Part shown: piece by piece, positions 35,831 through 45,040 of the stretch
How positions within the stretch are numbered: the first letter of the stretch is position 1
Layout of the letters: each line of letters begins with the position of its first letter
Origin: Veillonella atypica KON
GTDB lineage: Bacteria > Bacillota > Negativicutes > Veillonellales > Veillonellaceae
DNA: 64,000 nucleotides
Direction of reading: 5' to 3'
NCBI RefSeq assembly: GCF_002959915.1
Contig: NZ_PPDE01000011.1
Location: 62,001 to 126,000, forward strand
Made by a program: the position numbers and the translations under genes
The notes under the pieces: generated by a model
The model's database searches: none
The model's input: only the letters and a program-made list of their open reading frames with translations
Told to the model about the DNA's origin: nothing

Positions 35831-35868
35831 ATTGTGGCGCCGTCAGAGAAACTCTGACGGCACACAAT
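35831..35868 (-). other. Strong intercistronic hairpin between speF and potE
   Basis: GCCGTCAGAG (35839-35848), a 3-base loop and its complement (35852-35861) form a 10-bp GC-rich stem, flanked by a further 6-bp pairing (35831-35836 with 35863-35868). No T-run follows, so it is probably a partial terminator or an mRNA processing or stability element. Confidence 0.6.
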
Positions 35869-35872
35869 AGTG

Positions 35873-38047
35873 TTATTTTTCAAATTCTTTTTTCAATACA
35901 TAGCCATATGCTTTTTTAGTTCCATCTGGTTGTGGTGTAATATATACGCCTTGAATTTCAGGAGCAAAACCAGGTAACTTGTTGATGCCTTCTTGCAATG
36001 CTAAGAAGTAATCACAAGCAGTCTTGGACCAACGTTCACCAGGTTGTACACACAATACTCCAGGAGGATAAGGAAGAGCGCCTTCAAGAGCAATACGGCC
36101 TTCAGCTTCATCTAATGGTACAAGTTCGCCTTTACCACGTTGGAATTCAAAGTTTGCATCTTGAGGATTCATTACATATTCTGGGAAGTAGTCATGTAAG
36201 AACAAGCGTTCTTGTAATGTACTAACTTGTCTATCTTTGTAGAAATCATGCATTTCTTGACATAATTGACGGATATGATAGCCTTTATACTTATCGATAT
36301 TAGCATAGTAAATCGATGGTAAAACATCTTGCATAGGCGCATCGGCTTCAATTAATTCTTCAAAACGAATCAATTGTGCAACCAAATCATCCATCTTAGT
36401 TTTGGATTCTGCTGGTGTCATCAAGAATAGAATTGTGTTCAAGTCACATTTTTCAGGAATGATACCATTTTCACGCAAGTAGTTTGCAAGAATATTGGCA
36501 GGAATACCGAAATCTTCGTATTCACCAGTTTCTACATTGATACCAGGTGTAATCAATTGGAATTTGCAAGGATCGATAAAGTATTGGCCTTTACCATAAC
36601 CTTTGAAGGAATGCCATTTAGCATTAGGTTCGAATGCGAAGTATTCCACATCTTGAGCCATTGCTTTTGTATCCCCATCTTCCCATTTTTTACCATGTAC
36701 AACAGGAGGTACTAATGGACGAAGGTATTTACAATGTTTCAATACAGATTTACGAGCATCAATAACTGTTTCTACACAGTCAATCCAAAGTTTTTTACCA
36801 GCTTCGCCTTCATGCATCTTAGCATTTACGTCAAGTGCTGCAAATAATGGATAGAATGGAGATGTAGACGCATGCATCATAAATGCATTGTTAAGACGTT
36901 TATGGTTTACATAACGATCTTGACCTTTAACGTGTTTATCTTTTTTGTGGATTTGAGATGTTTGAGAGAAACCAGCTTGTTGTTTATGAACAGATTGAGT
37001 TACCAATACTCCTGGGTCATTAGGGCCTAATTCTAAGAGCAATGGACTGCAGTCTTTCATCATAGGGATAAATTGTTCGTAACCAACCCATGCGGAGTCA
37101 AAGAAGATGTAATCACAAAGGTGACCGATTTTATCAACAACTTGACGCGCATTATAGATAGTACCATCGTATGTACCTAATTGGATAACTGCTAAGCGGA
37201 TAGGACGTTCTGCTTTTGCTTTTTCAGGATCTTTTTCAGCAATCAATTCACGAATGTATTTTTCGTCGAAGCAGTGTTCCAAAATACCGCCGATAGAACC
37301 AAATGGATTACGTGCAGTTTCAAGGTATACAGGAGTTGCACCAGCCATTACAAGAGCACCATGGCAAATGGATTTATGGTTGTTACGATCATATAGAATG
37401 ATATCGCCAGGTGTTAATAGAGCATTCAATACAACCTTATTAGATGAAGACGTACCATTTAATACGAAATATGTTTTATCTGCATTATATACTTGCGCCG
37501 CATGTTGTTGAGCCGCACATGCTGGACCTTCATGGATTAAAAGGTCGCCTAACGCAACGTCCGCATTACAAAGGTCAGAGCGGAATACGTTTTCACCGTA
37601 GAAGTCATAGAATGCGCGACCAGCTGGATGTTTACAATAGAATTGACCACCTTGGTGACCTGGACAGTCAAATTGAGAGTTACCTTCTTCTACATAATCA
37701 GCCAATGCTCTAAAGAATGGAGGCAACATAGATTCTTCATATTTGTCAGCAGCAGCTTCGATTTGACGTTTATATAAGTCGAAGTTTGTACTAGAACCAT
37801 CAATTACACGTTCCACTTTCCCCATGAATTGATCAATATCAACAGAATTATCAAAAACAACTAAGAATACAGGGATGCCAAAAGATTTTACAGTTTCATT
37901 ATCTAAGATAGCTGTATCACTTTCACTAATAACGATTGCTCCTATATCAGTAAAATCGGTTTGACTTAAATCTACACTTTCATGGCCGTCTAAAGGTCCA
38001 AAGTAATATTGTGCCTTATGAGAAAATGCAACCTTCATGTGTTTCAT
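35873..38047 (-). CDS. speF: Inducible ornithine decarboxylase SpeF
   Basis: A PLP-dependent fold-type I decarboxylase of 724 residues making putrescine from ornithine while consuming a proton. It has an N-terminal wing domain (1-105), and the PLP Lys is K355 in SVHKQQAGFSQTSQIHKKD. FDCPGHQGGQF and TYFVLNGTSSSNKVVLNALL are other hallmarks. The sequence resembles E. coli SpeF (about 732 residues, from memory) very closely across its whole length. The speF-potE order is also the enterobacterial one. An AGGAGG site precedes the ATG. In Veillonella and relatives putrescine or cadaverine is bound to peptidoglycan, so the product may also serve the cell wall. Confidence 0.95.
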   Translation of the reverse strand: MKHMKVAFSHKAQYYFGPLDGHESVDLSQTDFTDIGAIVISESDTAILDNETVKSFGIPVFLVVFDNSVDIDQFMGKVERVIDGSSTNFDLYKRQIEAAADKYEESMLPPFFRALADYVEEGNSQFDCPGHQGGQFYCKHPAGRAFYDFYGENVFRSDLCNADVALGDLLIHEGPACAAQQHAAQVYNADKTYFVLNGTSSSNKVVLNALLTPGDIILYDRNNHKSICHGALVMAGATPVYLETARNPFGSIGGILEHCFDEKYIRELIAEKDPEKAKAERPIRLAVIQLGTYDGTIYNARQVVDKIGHLCDYIFFDSAWVGYEQFIPMMKDCSPLLLELGPNDPGVLVTQSVHKQQAGFSQTSQIHKKDKHVKGQDRYVNHKRLNNAFMMHASTSPFYPLFAALDVNAKMHEGEAGKKLWIDCVETVIDARKSVLKHCKYLRPLVPPVVHGKKWEDGDTKAMAQDVEYFAFEPNAKWHSFKGYGKGQYFIDPCKFQLITPGINVETGEYEDFGIPANILANYLRENGIIPEKCDLNTILFLMTPAESKTKMDDLVAQLIRFEELIEADAPMQDVLPSIYYANIDKYKGYHIRQLCQEMHDFYKDRQVSTLQERLFLHDYFPEYVMNPQDANFEFQRGKGELVPLDEAEGRIALEGALPYPPGVLCVQPGERWSKTACDYFLALQEGINKLPGFAPEIQGVYITPQPDGTKKAYGYVLKKEFEK

Positions 38048-38384
38048 AATACGTTCCTCCTAAAGTAAGAGTTGTAATTAAAATTAATGGAACTTATGTA
38101 CATAAATATAAGATGTATACCCCTTTAGTAATTGATAGCTATCTCATTTAGTTAGGTGTATTCTTTATCTTTATGTATATTCTAACATTTATACAATTTA
38201 ATTTATAGCGTTTAATAATACGAATTACACATGCACACATAGCAATTATGAGTTTTATGCAAAATGAATATTACGTTAAATTATAGAATATAGTTGTATA
38301 AACTTTTTCATATGTTGATAACCATTATTAATATGTAAGGTAATATATACCAAGCACTTCATGCATATCTACTTACTGGCACAC
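38048..38384. other. Long AT-rich leader/promoter region of speF
   Basis: About 340 bases with no convincing gene lie between the lysS terminator and speF, the longest gene-free stretch in the window. It holds a Fur-like palindrome (38316-38330) and several AT-rich -10-like hexamers, but no promoter I would single out. Minus-strand ATGs at 38311 and 38240 open frames of 11 and about 30 codons without ribosome sites. In E. coli speF is controlled by an arginine-rich leader peptide; I could not find its equivalent here. Confidence 0.6.
38316..38330. promoter_or_regulatory. Possible Fur-family box upstream of speF
   Basis: TGATAACCATTATTA matches the 7-1-7 Fur pattern TGATAAT-N-ATTATCA at 12 of 14 defined positions. 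In AT-rich DNA such a match can be chance. Confidence 0.25.
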
Positions 38385-38434
38385 AAAAAAGGCTGTAATA
38401 GCACACAGTTTCACCGCATTCTATTACAGCCTTT
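38385..38434 (-). terminator. Intrinsic terminator after lysS
   Basis: A perfect 14-bp stem (38388-38401 with 38421-38434) is followed by TTTTTT on the minus strand, 11 bases after the lysS stop. Confidence 0.9.
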
Positions 38435-38444
38435 AATTTAAAAA

Positions 38445-39956
38445 TTATTCAGTTATTTCTTCTTGAACTTGAGATGTTTCAGGTTTCATTAATGGGAACA
38501 ACAATACATCGCGAATGGATGCAGAGTCTGTCAAGAACATAACAAGACGATCGATACCAACGCCCAAACCTGCTGTTGGTGGTAAACCGTATTCAAGAGC
38601 ATTGACGAAGTCTTCATCCATACGGTGAGCTTCATCATCACCAGCTTCACGTTCTTTCAATTGATCCAAGAAACGTTGTTTTTGGTCAATTGGGTCATTT
38701 AACTCGGAGAAGCCATTTGCCAATTCGCGGCCATAGATGAACGCTTCAAAACGTTCTGTAGCCAATGGGTTTTCACGACTTGCTTTGGCAAGTGGAGAAA
38801 TTTCTTTTGGATGACCATACACGATAGTTGGTTGAATCAAGTTTTCTTCTACATAATCTTCGAAGCAAGCATTCAAGATTTTACCAATACCATCATTATT
38901 TGTGTATTCTACATTCAAACGATCTGCAATAGCACGCGCTTCTTCTACAGTAGTTACTGCATCAAAGTCTTCGCCAGTGTATTTTTTTACACCTTCTGCC
39001 ATTGTGATGCGGTTCCAAGGTGGAGTTAAATTGATTTCAGTGCCTTGGTATGTAATTTCTTGTGTACCTAGTACTTCTTGAGCACAGTAAGATACAAGAT
39101 TTTCTGTTAAACGAATTGCATCTTCTACATCACCATATGCTTGGTAGGATTCGATGGTTGTGAATTCTGGGTTATGGCGATTATCGATACCTTCATTACG
39201 GAAACAACGATTCATTTCGAATACGCGTTCCATACCGCCAACAATTAAACGTTTTAAGTATAATTCAGGTGCAATACGCATATAGATATCAATATCAAGC
39301 GCATTGTGATGCGTAATGAATGGACGAGCAGCAGCACCACCTGGAATTGGATGCATCATAGGTGTTTCCACTTCCATGAAGCCATCGTTCATCATATATT
39401 CGCGAATCTTCGCAACGATTTTAGAACGTTTAACAAATGTATCGCGTACTTCTGGATTTACGATTAAATCTACATAACGTTGACGATAACGAAGCTCAGT
39501 ATCCTTTAAACCATGCCATTTTTCAGGTAATGGACGTAATGCTTTGGATAACAATGTCAATTTGTCGACTTTAATCGTAACTTCACCACTGTGAGTTTTA
39601 AATACATGGCCTTCAAGGCCTACAATATCGCCAATATCAAGCATTTTTACATATTTGTAATTATCTTCGCCCAATACATCTTTACGGAAATATACTTGGA
39701 TATCACCAGACAAATCGCGAATATTGGCAAATGCTGTTTTACCATGGGAACGCATCGTCATCAAACGACCTGCGATGACTACAGGTTGGTCTTCGTAGTT
39801 CAAGAAGTCATTTTTAATATCTTTTGCATGATCTTTAACAACAAACCGTTGGCCGAATGGATAAATACCATCAGCTTCGTATTCAGCCAATTTGTCGCGG
39901 CGAATTTGCATTTGATCATTTAATTCTTCTTGTAAATTTTTAATTTCTTCACTCAT
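38445..39956 (-). CDS. lysS: Lysyl-tRNA synthetase, class II
   Basis: A 503-residue class IIb synthetase: an N-terminal OB-fold anticodon-binding domain (about 55-165), class II motif 2 [15 protein letters not shown] and motif 3 [14 protein letters not shown] near the C-terminus. It charges tRNA-Lys. It follows greA by about 29 bases and is probably co-transcribed. In Bacillus lysS also follows the ftsH-fol-dusB block, so this order looks ancestral. Confidence 0.97.
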   Translation of the reverse strand: MSEEIKNLQEELNDQMQIRRDKLAEYEADGIYPFGQRFVVKDHAKDIKNDFLNYEDQPVVIAGRLMTMRSHGKTAFANIRDLSGDIQVYFRKDVLGEDNYKYVKMLDIGDIVGLEGHVFKTHSGEVTIKVDKLTLLSKALRPLPEKWHGLKDTELRYRQRYVDLIVNPEVRDTFVKRSKIVAKIREYMMNDGFMEVETPMMHPIPGGAAARPFITHHNALDIDIYMRIAPELYLKRLIVGGMERVFEMNRCFRNEGIDNRHNPEFTTIESYQAYGDVEDAIRLTENLVSYCAQEVLGTQEITYQGTEINLTPPWNRITMAEGVKKYTGEDFDAVTTVEEARAIADRLNVEYTNNDGIGKILNACFEDYVEENLIQPTIVYGHPKEISPLAKASRENPLATERFEAFIYGRELANGFSELNDPIDQKQRFLDQLKEREAGDDEAHRMDEDFVNALEYGLPPTAGLGVGIDRLVMFLTDSASIRDVLLFPLMKPETSQVQEEITE

Positions 39957-39985
39957 GTTATCGCCTCTTTTGTTAAAATGAAAAA

Positions 39986-40459
39986 TTATTGAATTGCTAA
40001 CACTTTGAAAGTAACAGGACCATCTGGTGTGGATACCTCTACTTCATCGCCCTTACGTTTACCCAAAATAGCTTTACCTACAGGTGATTCGTTGGAAATA
40101 CGATTGTTGAAAGGATCTGCTTCGGAAGAACCAACAATAACATATTCCAATTCATCATTGTACATTGTATCTAATACGGTAACCTTGCTACCTACGGATA
40201 CTACATCCCCCTTAATGGATTCATCAATGATTTTTGCTGTATTAATTTTATTTTCTAACTCAGAAATATAACCTTCAATGAAAGCCTGTTCATTTTTAGC
40301 ATCATCATATTCAGAGTTTTCGCTGATATCGCCGTATTCAATAGCTGTTTTAATACGTTGTGACACCTCAATACGGCGCACAGATTTATAATATGCTAAT
40401 TCATCCTCAAGTTTTTTCAAACCTTCGGCTGTAAGTAATGTTTCTTTTACGTCTGCCAT
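39986..40459 (-). CDS. greA: Transcription elongation factor GreA
   Basis: GreA stimulates the RNA-cleavage activity of stalled RNA polymerase. The 157-residue protein has an N-terminal coiled coil with [18 protein letters not shown], the acidic tip that enters the secondary channel, and a C-terminal FKBP-like domain ending in [11 protein letters not shown]-type sequence. Its leader carries a consensus promoter and an intrinsic hairpin (40495-40520), an arrangement recalling the E. coli greA leader. Confidence 0.96.
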   Translation of the reverse strand: MADVKETLLTAEGLKKLEDELAYYKSVRRIEVSQRIKTAIEYGDISENSEYDDAKNEQAFIEGYISELENKINTAKIIDESIKGDVVSVGSKVTVLDTMYNDELEYVIVGSSEADPFNNRISNESPVGKAILGKRKGDEVEVSTPDGPVTFKVLAIQ

Positions 40460-40494
40460 GGATTCTCCTAATCTTTCTACATATAAATAATAGA

Positions 40495-40520
40495 AAAAGT
40501 GTCATAGTCGATGACACCTT
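40495..40520 (-). terminator. Intrinsic terminator hairpin in the dusB-greA gap (greA leader)
   Basis: About 10 bp of stem with a 5-base loop is followed on the minus strand by TTTTTCTATT. It lies downstream of dusB but also downstream of the greA promoter (40546-40574), so it can both end dusB transcripts and attenuate greA. Confidence 0.8.
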
Positions 40521-40545
40521 ATCTTTCATCTTTAATTTTTAATCA

Positions 40546-40574
40546 ATTATACTAAGAACCCCTGTATTTGTCAA
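40546..40574 (-). promoter_or_regulatory. Perfect-consensus sigma70 promoter for greA
   Basis: TTGACA (40569-40574), a 17-base spacer and TATAAT (40546-40551) on the minus strand match consensus at all 12 positions. The -35 overlaps the dusB stop codon. Confidence 0.85.
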
Positions 40575-41563
40575 TGTGAGCCCCAGTTTTCCAATACATC
40601 TCTATAGGTTGAAAGCTCTTTTTTAAAGCTTTCAACAGTGTGAATTGTATTCACACGATTACGCCAATAAGCTGCTTCAGGCATTCCCCTCATATACCAT
40701 CCCGCATGTGTTCGGATTTCTCTTACTCCTAGAGCCGCCCCTTTATACCGACAGAGTAGTTCAAAATGTTTGAGCAACATATCTAGTCGCTCTAAATAGG
40801 TAGGTTCTGGTCTTAATTCACCTGTCGTTAAATAGTGATTAGTGCGCTCAAAAATCCATGGATTGCCTTGTGCACCACGACCAATCATAACCGCATCACA
40901 ACCTGTTTCTTGCATCATACGAAGCGCATCTTCAGGAGTCCATACATCACCATTCCCTATTACGGGGATTGATAAGGAATCTTTAACCGCTTTTATATAG
41001 GACCAATCCGCTCGCCCCATATACATCTGTTCCCGTGTGCGCCCATGAACAGCAACAGCTGCAACACCAGTACTTTCGATACGTTTGGCAAAGTCGACCA
41101 CATTGATATGATCATCATCCCAACCGATACGCATTTTTACCGTCACCGGTACATCAACAGCTTTTACTGCGGCTTCTGCTACGCGAGCCGCCAAGTCAGG
41201 TGTTTTCATCAACGCCGAACCGTCACCGCTAGAGACGACCTTTTTAACAGGACACCCCATGTTGATATCTACAATATCTGCACCAGCATCTGCTACCACC
41301 TTCGCGCCCAATGCTATTGCTTCTGGATTAGAACCAAAAATTTGCATCGATACAGGATGCTCGACCGCTTCCATACGCAATAACTCATGCGTGCGCTCAT
41401 TTTTATATTTGATCCCCATAGCACTGACCATTTCGGTACAAACCATGGAAGCACCATGTTCTTTGGCCAACAGTCGATATGCTATATCGCTAACCCCTGC
41501 CATAGGAGCTAAAATAGCCTTACCTTGGATAGGTACATTGCCAATGGTCCATGTTTCTATCAT
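40571..41563 (-). CDS. dusB: tRNA-dihydrouridine synthase DusB
   Basis: A flavin-dependent enzyme reducing uridines in the tRNA D-loop. The 330-residue protein has a TIM barrel with LAPMAGVSDIAYR, the DINMGCPVKKV catalytic-Cys region, VKMRIGWDDDHINV, GRTREQMYMGRADW and FMN-phosphate-binding IGNGDVW and MIGRGAQGNPW. A C-terminal helical tRNA-binding domain follows. It lies after coaX, with a hairpin between the two genes, and before greA. Confidence 0.95.
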   Translation of the reverse strand: MIETWTIGNVPIQGKAILAPMAGVSDIAYRLLAKEHGASMVCTEMVSAMGIKYKNERTHELLRMEAVEHPVSMQIFGSNPEAIALGAKVVADAGADIVDINMGCPVKKVVSSGDGSALMKTPDLAARVAEAAVKAVDVPVTVKMRIGWDDDHINVVDFAKRIESTGVAAVAVHGRTREQMYMGRADWSYIKAVKDSLSIPVIGNGDVWTPEDALRMMQETGCDAVMIGRGAQGNPWIFERTNHYLTTGELRPEPTYLERLDMLLKHFELLCRYKGAALGVREIRTHAGWYMRGMPEAAYWRNRVNTIHTVESFKKELSTYRDVLENWGSH

Positions 41564-41574
41564 TATAATTCACC

Positions 41575-41608
41575 TAATAAAACAGGTACAGCCTAAGCCG
41601 TACCTGTT
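41575..41608 (-). terminator. Terminator-like hairpin between coaX and dusB
   Basis: A 9-bp stem (41581-41589 with 41600-41608) is followed on the minus strand by TTTTATT. It probably ends birA-coaX transcripts. Confidence 0.72.
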
Positions 41609-41654
41609 GTTATACATTCATACTATAATTACAACCAACTCTATTATAGTACCA

Positions 41655-42422
41655 TTATTTATTTCGTTCGTAAATAAGACGGAGACCTTCCAATGTAAGC
41701 ATTGGCTCTACATGGTCGATACAATCGGTAGCACTGCTGATGAGCTGTGCCAAGCCACCTGTTGCCACCACAGTTACATCGCCACCCATTTCAGCTTTCA
41801 TACGTGTCACTAGGCCCTCTACCTGTCCTACATAGCCATAGAACATACCGGATTGCATAGATGATACCGTATTACGATTAATAACCTGACCTGGGTCCTT
41901 TACCTCAATACGAGGCAATTTTGCAGCGCGTTGGAACAGAGCCTCTGCTGAAATCGTTACGCCTGGCGTAATAACGCCACCAATATAATCACCATTTCCA
42001 AGGACTGCACAATAAGTGGTAGCGGTGCCAAAATCAATGATAATCAATGGCCCCTTATATACAGCATTGGCCGCTACGGCATTGACGATGCGGTCAGCAC
42101 CTACCTCACGAGGATTATCATATTTAATAGCGATACCTGTTTTTGTGCCAGGACCTACAATGATAGGATTTACATTAAAGTAACGCAAGCATACACGTTC
42201 TAATGTTGGCATCAATGGCGGTACTACAGAGGAAATAATGATAGCCTTGATATCCTTTGCGTTAACCTTGCGATCATGAAAAAACAAATTCATCATCAAC
42301 ATGCCATATTCGTCCGTGGTACGCACACGATCTGTAGAAATTCTCCAGTGTCCTACTAAATTTTTCTTATCGTAAACACCGAGAACAATATTCGTGTTTC
42401 CCACATCAATTACTAATAACAT
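41655..42422 (-). CDS. coaX: Type III pantothenate kinase
   Basis: CoaX phosphorylates pantothenate in the first step of coenzyme A synthesis. The 255-residue ASKHA-fold protein has [14 protein letters not shown] for phosphate binding, [22 protein letters not shown] and [10 protein letters not shown]. It lies 9 bases after birA, the order seen in many Firmicutes where birA and coaX adjoin. CoaX enzymes, unlike CoaA, are not feedback-inhibited by CoA (family knowledge). Confidence 0.96.
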   Translation of the reverse strand: MLLVIDVGNTNIVLGVYDKKNLVGHWRISTDRVRTTDEYGMLMMNLFFHDRKVNAKDIKAIIISSVVPPLMPTLERVCLRYFNVNPIIVGPGTKTGIAIKYDNPREVGADRIVNAVAANAVYKGPLIIIDFGTATTYCAVLGNGDYIGGVITPGVTISAEALFQRAAKLPRIEVKDPGQVINRNTVSSMQSGMFYGYVGQVEGLVTRMKAEMGGDVTVVATGGLAQLISSATDCIDHVEPMLTLEGLRLIYERNK

Positions 42423-42431
42423 GCATTCCTC

Positions 42432-43406
42432 CTATTTTCGCGGACGTATAGAAACATCGCCTGCAACAATTCGTTTAACTTCCCCATTAGTCGTTTTCAC
42501 CAATAAATTTCCATCGTCATCGATATCAGTTGCCACACCTTCATAGGTATTCCCCGGTGCTCTAACCTCAATTTCTTGATTCAAAGTAACGCTCAACTTA
42601 CGCCATTCATTTAGGGTATCCTCAAATCCACTATCTAGCACATCGTAATATTGGTGTTCTAATTCTTCTAAGATGATTTTGAAAGCTTCTGTCCGTTCAA
42701 TATCAACGCCTTCCATTAAGAGAGATGTGGCGATTTGTTTTATTTCTTCCGGTAGCTCTTCTTGTTTCGTCTTAACATTGACCCCTATGCCCATAACGAT
42801 ATAGGAAATTTCCTCCATCGATCCAGACATTTCAGTCAATATACCAACAAGCTTACGACCATTTACCAAAATATCATTCGGCCATTTAATACCTGCATCA
42901 GCAAGCCCCATTTTGTGAAATGCCTTAGTAAGCGCCACAGCAGCCATCAACGTACATTTAGGAGCCTCCGCAGGGGGGAAATCAGGTCGGAGAATAAGGC
43001 TAAACCACAAGCCTTTTCCAAAGGGAGAATACCAACCACGAGACAAGCGGCCACGACCAGCAGCCTGTTCCTCTGTAACGACTACGGTACCTTCCTCAGC
43101 GCCTTGTTGCGCCAATCTACGAGCTTCTAAATTCGTTGATTCAGTTGTATCCATATATACATATCGTTTACCAAAAATATCGGTATTCAATATTTGTTTC
43201 ATTGCTAATGGGCTTAACAAATCCGGTTCCTCCAACAAACGATAACCACGCTTTGTATAGGACTCAATTTTATAGCCCTTTTGTCTTAGTGCTTTTATAT
43301 GCTTCCAAATGGCAGTTCGTGATACATGACATGCTTCAGACATATCTTGACCTGAAACAAAGTCACCTTGATTCTGTCTTAAGAATTCTAGTACTTCATC
43401 ACGCAT
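42432..43406 (-). CDS. birA: Bifunctional biotin-protein ligase / biotin operon repressor
   Basis: A 324-residue BirA: an N-terminal winged-helix DNA-binding domain (about 1-60, SRTAIWKHIKALRQKGY), the ligase domain with GRGRLSRGWYSP and IKWPNDILVNGRKLVGILTE, and a C-terminal SH3-like domain. It biotinylates carboxylase subunits and represses biotin genes. This matters in Veillonella, which uses a biotin-dependent sodium-pumping decarboxylase. The ATG at 43406 with AAAGGGG upstream is chosen; the longer frame to 43484 runs through the promoter. Confidence 0.95.
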   Translation of the reverse strand: MRDEVLEFLRQNQGDFVSGQDMSEACHVSRTAIWKHIKALRQKGYKIESYTKRGYRLLEEPDLLSPLAMKQILNTDIFGKRYVYMDTTESTNLEARRLAQQGAEEGTVVVTEEQAAGRGRLSRGWYSPFGKGLWFSLILRPDFPPAEAPKCTLMAAVALTKAFHKMGLADAGIKWPNDILVNGRKLVGILTEMSGSMEEISYIVMGIGVNVKTKQEELPEEIKQIATSLLMEGVDIERTEAFKIILEELEHQYYDVLDSGFEDTLNEWRKLSVTLNQEIEVRAPGNTYEGVATDIDDDGNLLVKTTNGEVKRIVAGDVSIRPRK

Positions 43407-43441
43407 GATAAGGCCCCTTTCTCCTGTTCGTTTACAATTCG

Positions 43442-43470
43442 ATTGTACAAGTGGGCCCTTGAAAAAGCAA
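43442..43470 (-). promoter_or_regulatory. Promoter for birA-coaX
   Basis: TTGCTT (43465-43470), a 17-base spacer and TACAAT (43442-43447) lie on the minus strand, 36 bases before the birA ATG. Confidence 0.65.
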
Positions 43471-43513
43471 GTGTTATTTATCAATTTAATAAATAATCAT
43501 TCAAAAAAATGCA

Positions 43514-43529
43514 AAAAATCTAGATTTTT
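43514..43529. repeat. 16-bp perfect palindrome between divergent birA and the ThrE-like gene
   Basis: AAAAATCTAGATTTTT is a perfect palindrome in the divergent intergenic region. It could be an operator for either gene; it does not match a biotin operator I recognise. Confidence 0.35.
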
Positions 43530-43584
43530 ATACCCCATTAGGTAGACAAATAGATTAATGAATGATATTACAGGCCATTAATAG

Positions 43585-43590
43585 TATAAT
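43585..43590 (+). promoter_or_regulatory. Possible -10 element for the ThrE-like gene
   Basis: A perfect TATAAT lies 32 bases before the ATG, with no good -35 at the right distance. AAGGAG (43611-43616) is the ribosome site. Confidence 0.35.
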
Positions 43591-43621
43591 GAGTAAAGGA
43601 TGATGAAATTAAGGAGTATCA

Positions 43622-44965
43622 ATGAAACAATTTACATTAGAAGAAAAAAATGAGGTCCTAGAGACCCCCTTTATCCATATTCATCGAAAATTGGATGTAT
43701 TATTAAATATCGCTAAACTCCTAATGGAATGTGGTGCTGACACGGTACGTATGGTATCTGAGATTCAACAAGCTGCTACATTTATGGGGATTCCACACAA
43801 TTATTTAAATATCCACATTAGTTATACAACGATTATGATTAATATATTTCATGAAGAACGCTCTATAACAGTGTTTCGAAAAACGCCGATTCATATACCG
43901 AATATGGCTATGATTAATGCCGTATCAAAACTAACTTGGAGAGCTTTTGAACGCCATTATTCTTTAACTACCTATGAACGTTTAGTTGGAAAACTACAAC
44001 AAACGATTCCCGTCTATCCAGTCTGGGCAAAAGGCATTGCTTGCGCATTAGGCTCTGCTGGTTTAGCTTACTTATACAGTGCGGATATTATTGCATTAGT
44101 AGTAACATTCATCTGTTCATTATGTGGCTATTTTATGAGGGTCGTATCTCAGCGCCTTGGATTTAATGAATATTTAGGCAACGCTATCTGCGCCTTTACG
44201 GCCATGTTTATTGCCTATGGTTTCTATACCTTCATCGAGTTAGGATCACTGGTATATGTCCTCGTCTGTTGTACACTCTTCATGATTCCAGGTGTGCCAC
44301 TTATCAATTCGGTTATCGATACTATAAACAACCACATTTTATCCGGCATAACACGAGCTATTAGAACCTTACTCATCGTGGGCAGCATGACACTCGGCAT
44401 GGCGATGGCGCTTTACTTCAGTCCATTGCCGGCATTTAACTTTGTGGATATTAAGCCTCATATTTTTTCTATAGCACAGATTATTGGTTCCTTTGTTTCC
44501 GCCGCCTCATTTGCTGTACTATTTAATTCACCAGCTCGACTATTACCCTATATCGGGCTAGGCGGTGTCGTTTGCGTAGCAATTCGTAATCTAATGCTTT
44601 TAGAATATGGATTTGCCTTACCCGGTGCTACATTCATTGGTGCAGCCGTAATGAGCGTCATCTTTGTCAAACTCTCCACATGGCTACGAACATCTGGTCC
44701 GGTACTAGTCGTACCATCAGCTATCGCACTGATGCCCGGCATTTTGCTCTATCGTTTTCTATTTGATATATTACACATAAACTCACTAAACGAATCAGGT
44801 CTATTGTATATGGCACAAAACGGGACTACTGGCATTCTATCTATTGTAGGTATCGCAGTCGGTGTGGCTGTACCAAATGTACTAGCCCAACGATACCTTC
44901 AAAAACGTAAGATTCAACGCACTCAAGAATTGATGGCTACGAGACATGCCTGTGATGGACAATAA
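43622..44965 (+). CDS. ThrE-family threonine/serine exporter-like protein
   Basis: A 447-residue membrane protein of the ThrE family, with both halves fused. The N-terminal soluble/membrane part (DUF1212 type) contains AKLLMECGADTVRM and YLNIHISYTTIMINI. The C-terminal part (about 285-430) is a five-helix DUF3815-like half. About ten hydrophobic segments start near residue 133. Members export threonine, serine or, in the YjjPB form, succinate. Succinate is a central intermediate in Veillonella, so either substrate is possible. It is the only plus-strand gene here, ending convergent with ftsH at a shared hairpin. Confidence 0.82.
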   Translation: MKQFTLEEKNEVLETPFIHIHRKLDVLLNIAKLLMECGADTVRMVSEIQQAATFMGIPHNYLNIHISYTTIMINIFHEERSITVFRKTPIHIPNMAMINAVSKLTWRAFERHYSLTTYERLVGKLQQTIPVYPVWAKGIACALGSAGLAYLYSADIIALVVTFICSLCGYFMRVVSQRLGFNEYLGNAICAFTAMFIAYGFYTFIELGSLVYVLVCCTLFMIPGVPLINSVIDTINNHILSGITRAIRTLLIVGSMTLGMAMALYFSPLPAFNFVDIKPHIFSIAQIIGSFVSAASFAVLFNSPARLLPYIGLGGVVCVAIRNLMLLEYGFALPGATFIGAAVMSVIFVKLSTWLRTSGPVLVVPSAIALMPGILLYRFLFDILHINSLNESGLLYMAQNGTTGILSIVGIAVGVAVPNVLAQRYLQKRKIQRTQELMATRHACDGQ

Positions 44966-44999
44966 AAGGATTTGTCCTAACAGAAACATTTCACATACA

Positions 45000-45033
45000 G
45001 TAAAAGGGGCTACCTAAAGGTAGCCCCTTTTAA
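45000..45033. terminator. Bidirectional terminator between the ThrE-like gene and ftsH
   Basis: A perfect 13-bp stem (45002-45014 with 45019-45031) with GGGG/CCCC and A/T runs on both sides lies between two convergent genes. Confidence 0.9.
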
Positions 45034-45040
45034 TTATGTA

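Noticed and set aside
38209-38311. Minus-strand short ORFs (11 and about 30 codons) upstream of speF as an ornithine-sensing leader peptide
   Set aside because: No ribosome site precedes either ATG, and the peptides do not resemble the enterobacterial SpeF leader.
40380-40530. A minus-strand ATG in the greA leader opening a frame across the hairpin and into greA
   Set aside because: No ribosome site lies upstream of it and the frame overlaps greA out of phase; greA itself has a good AGGAG site.
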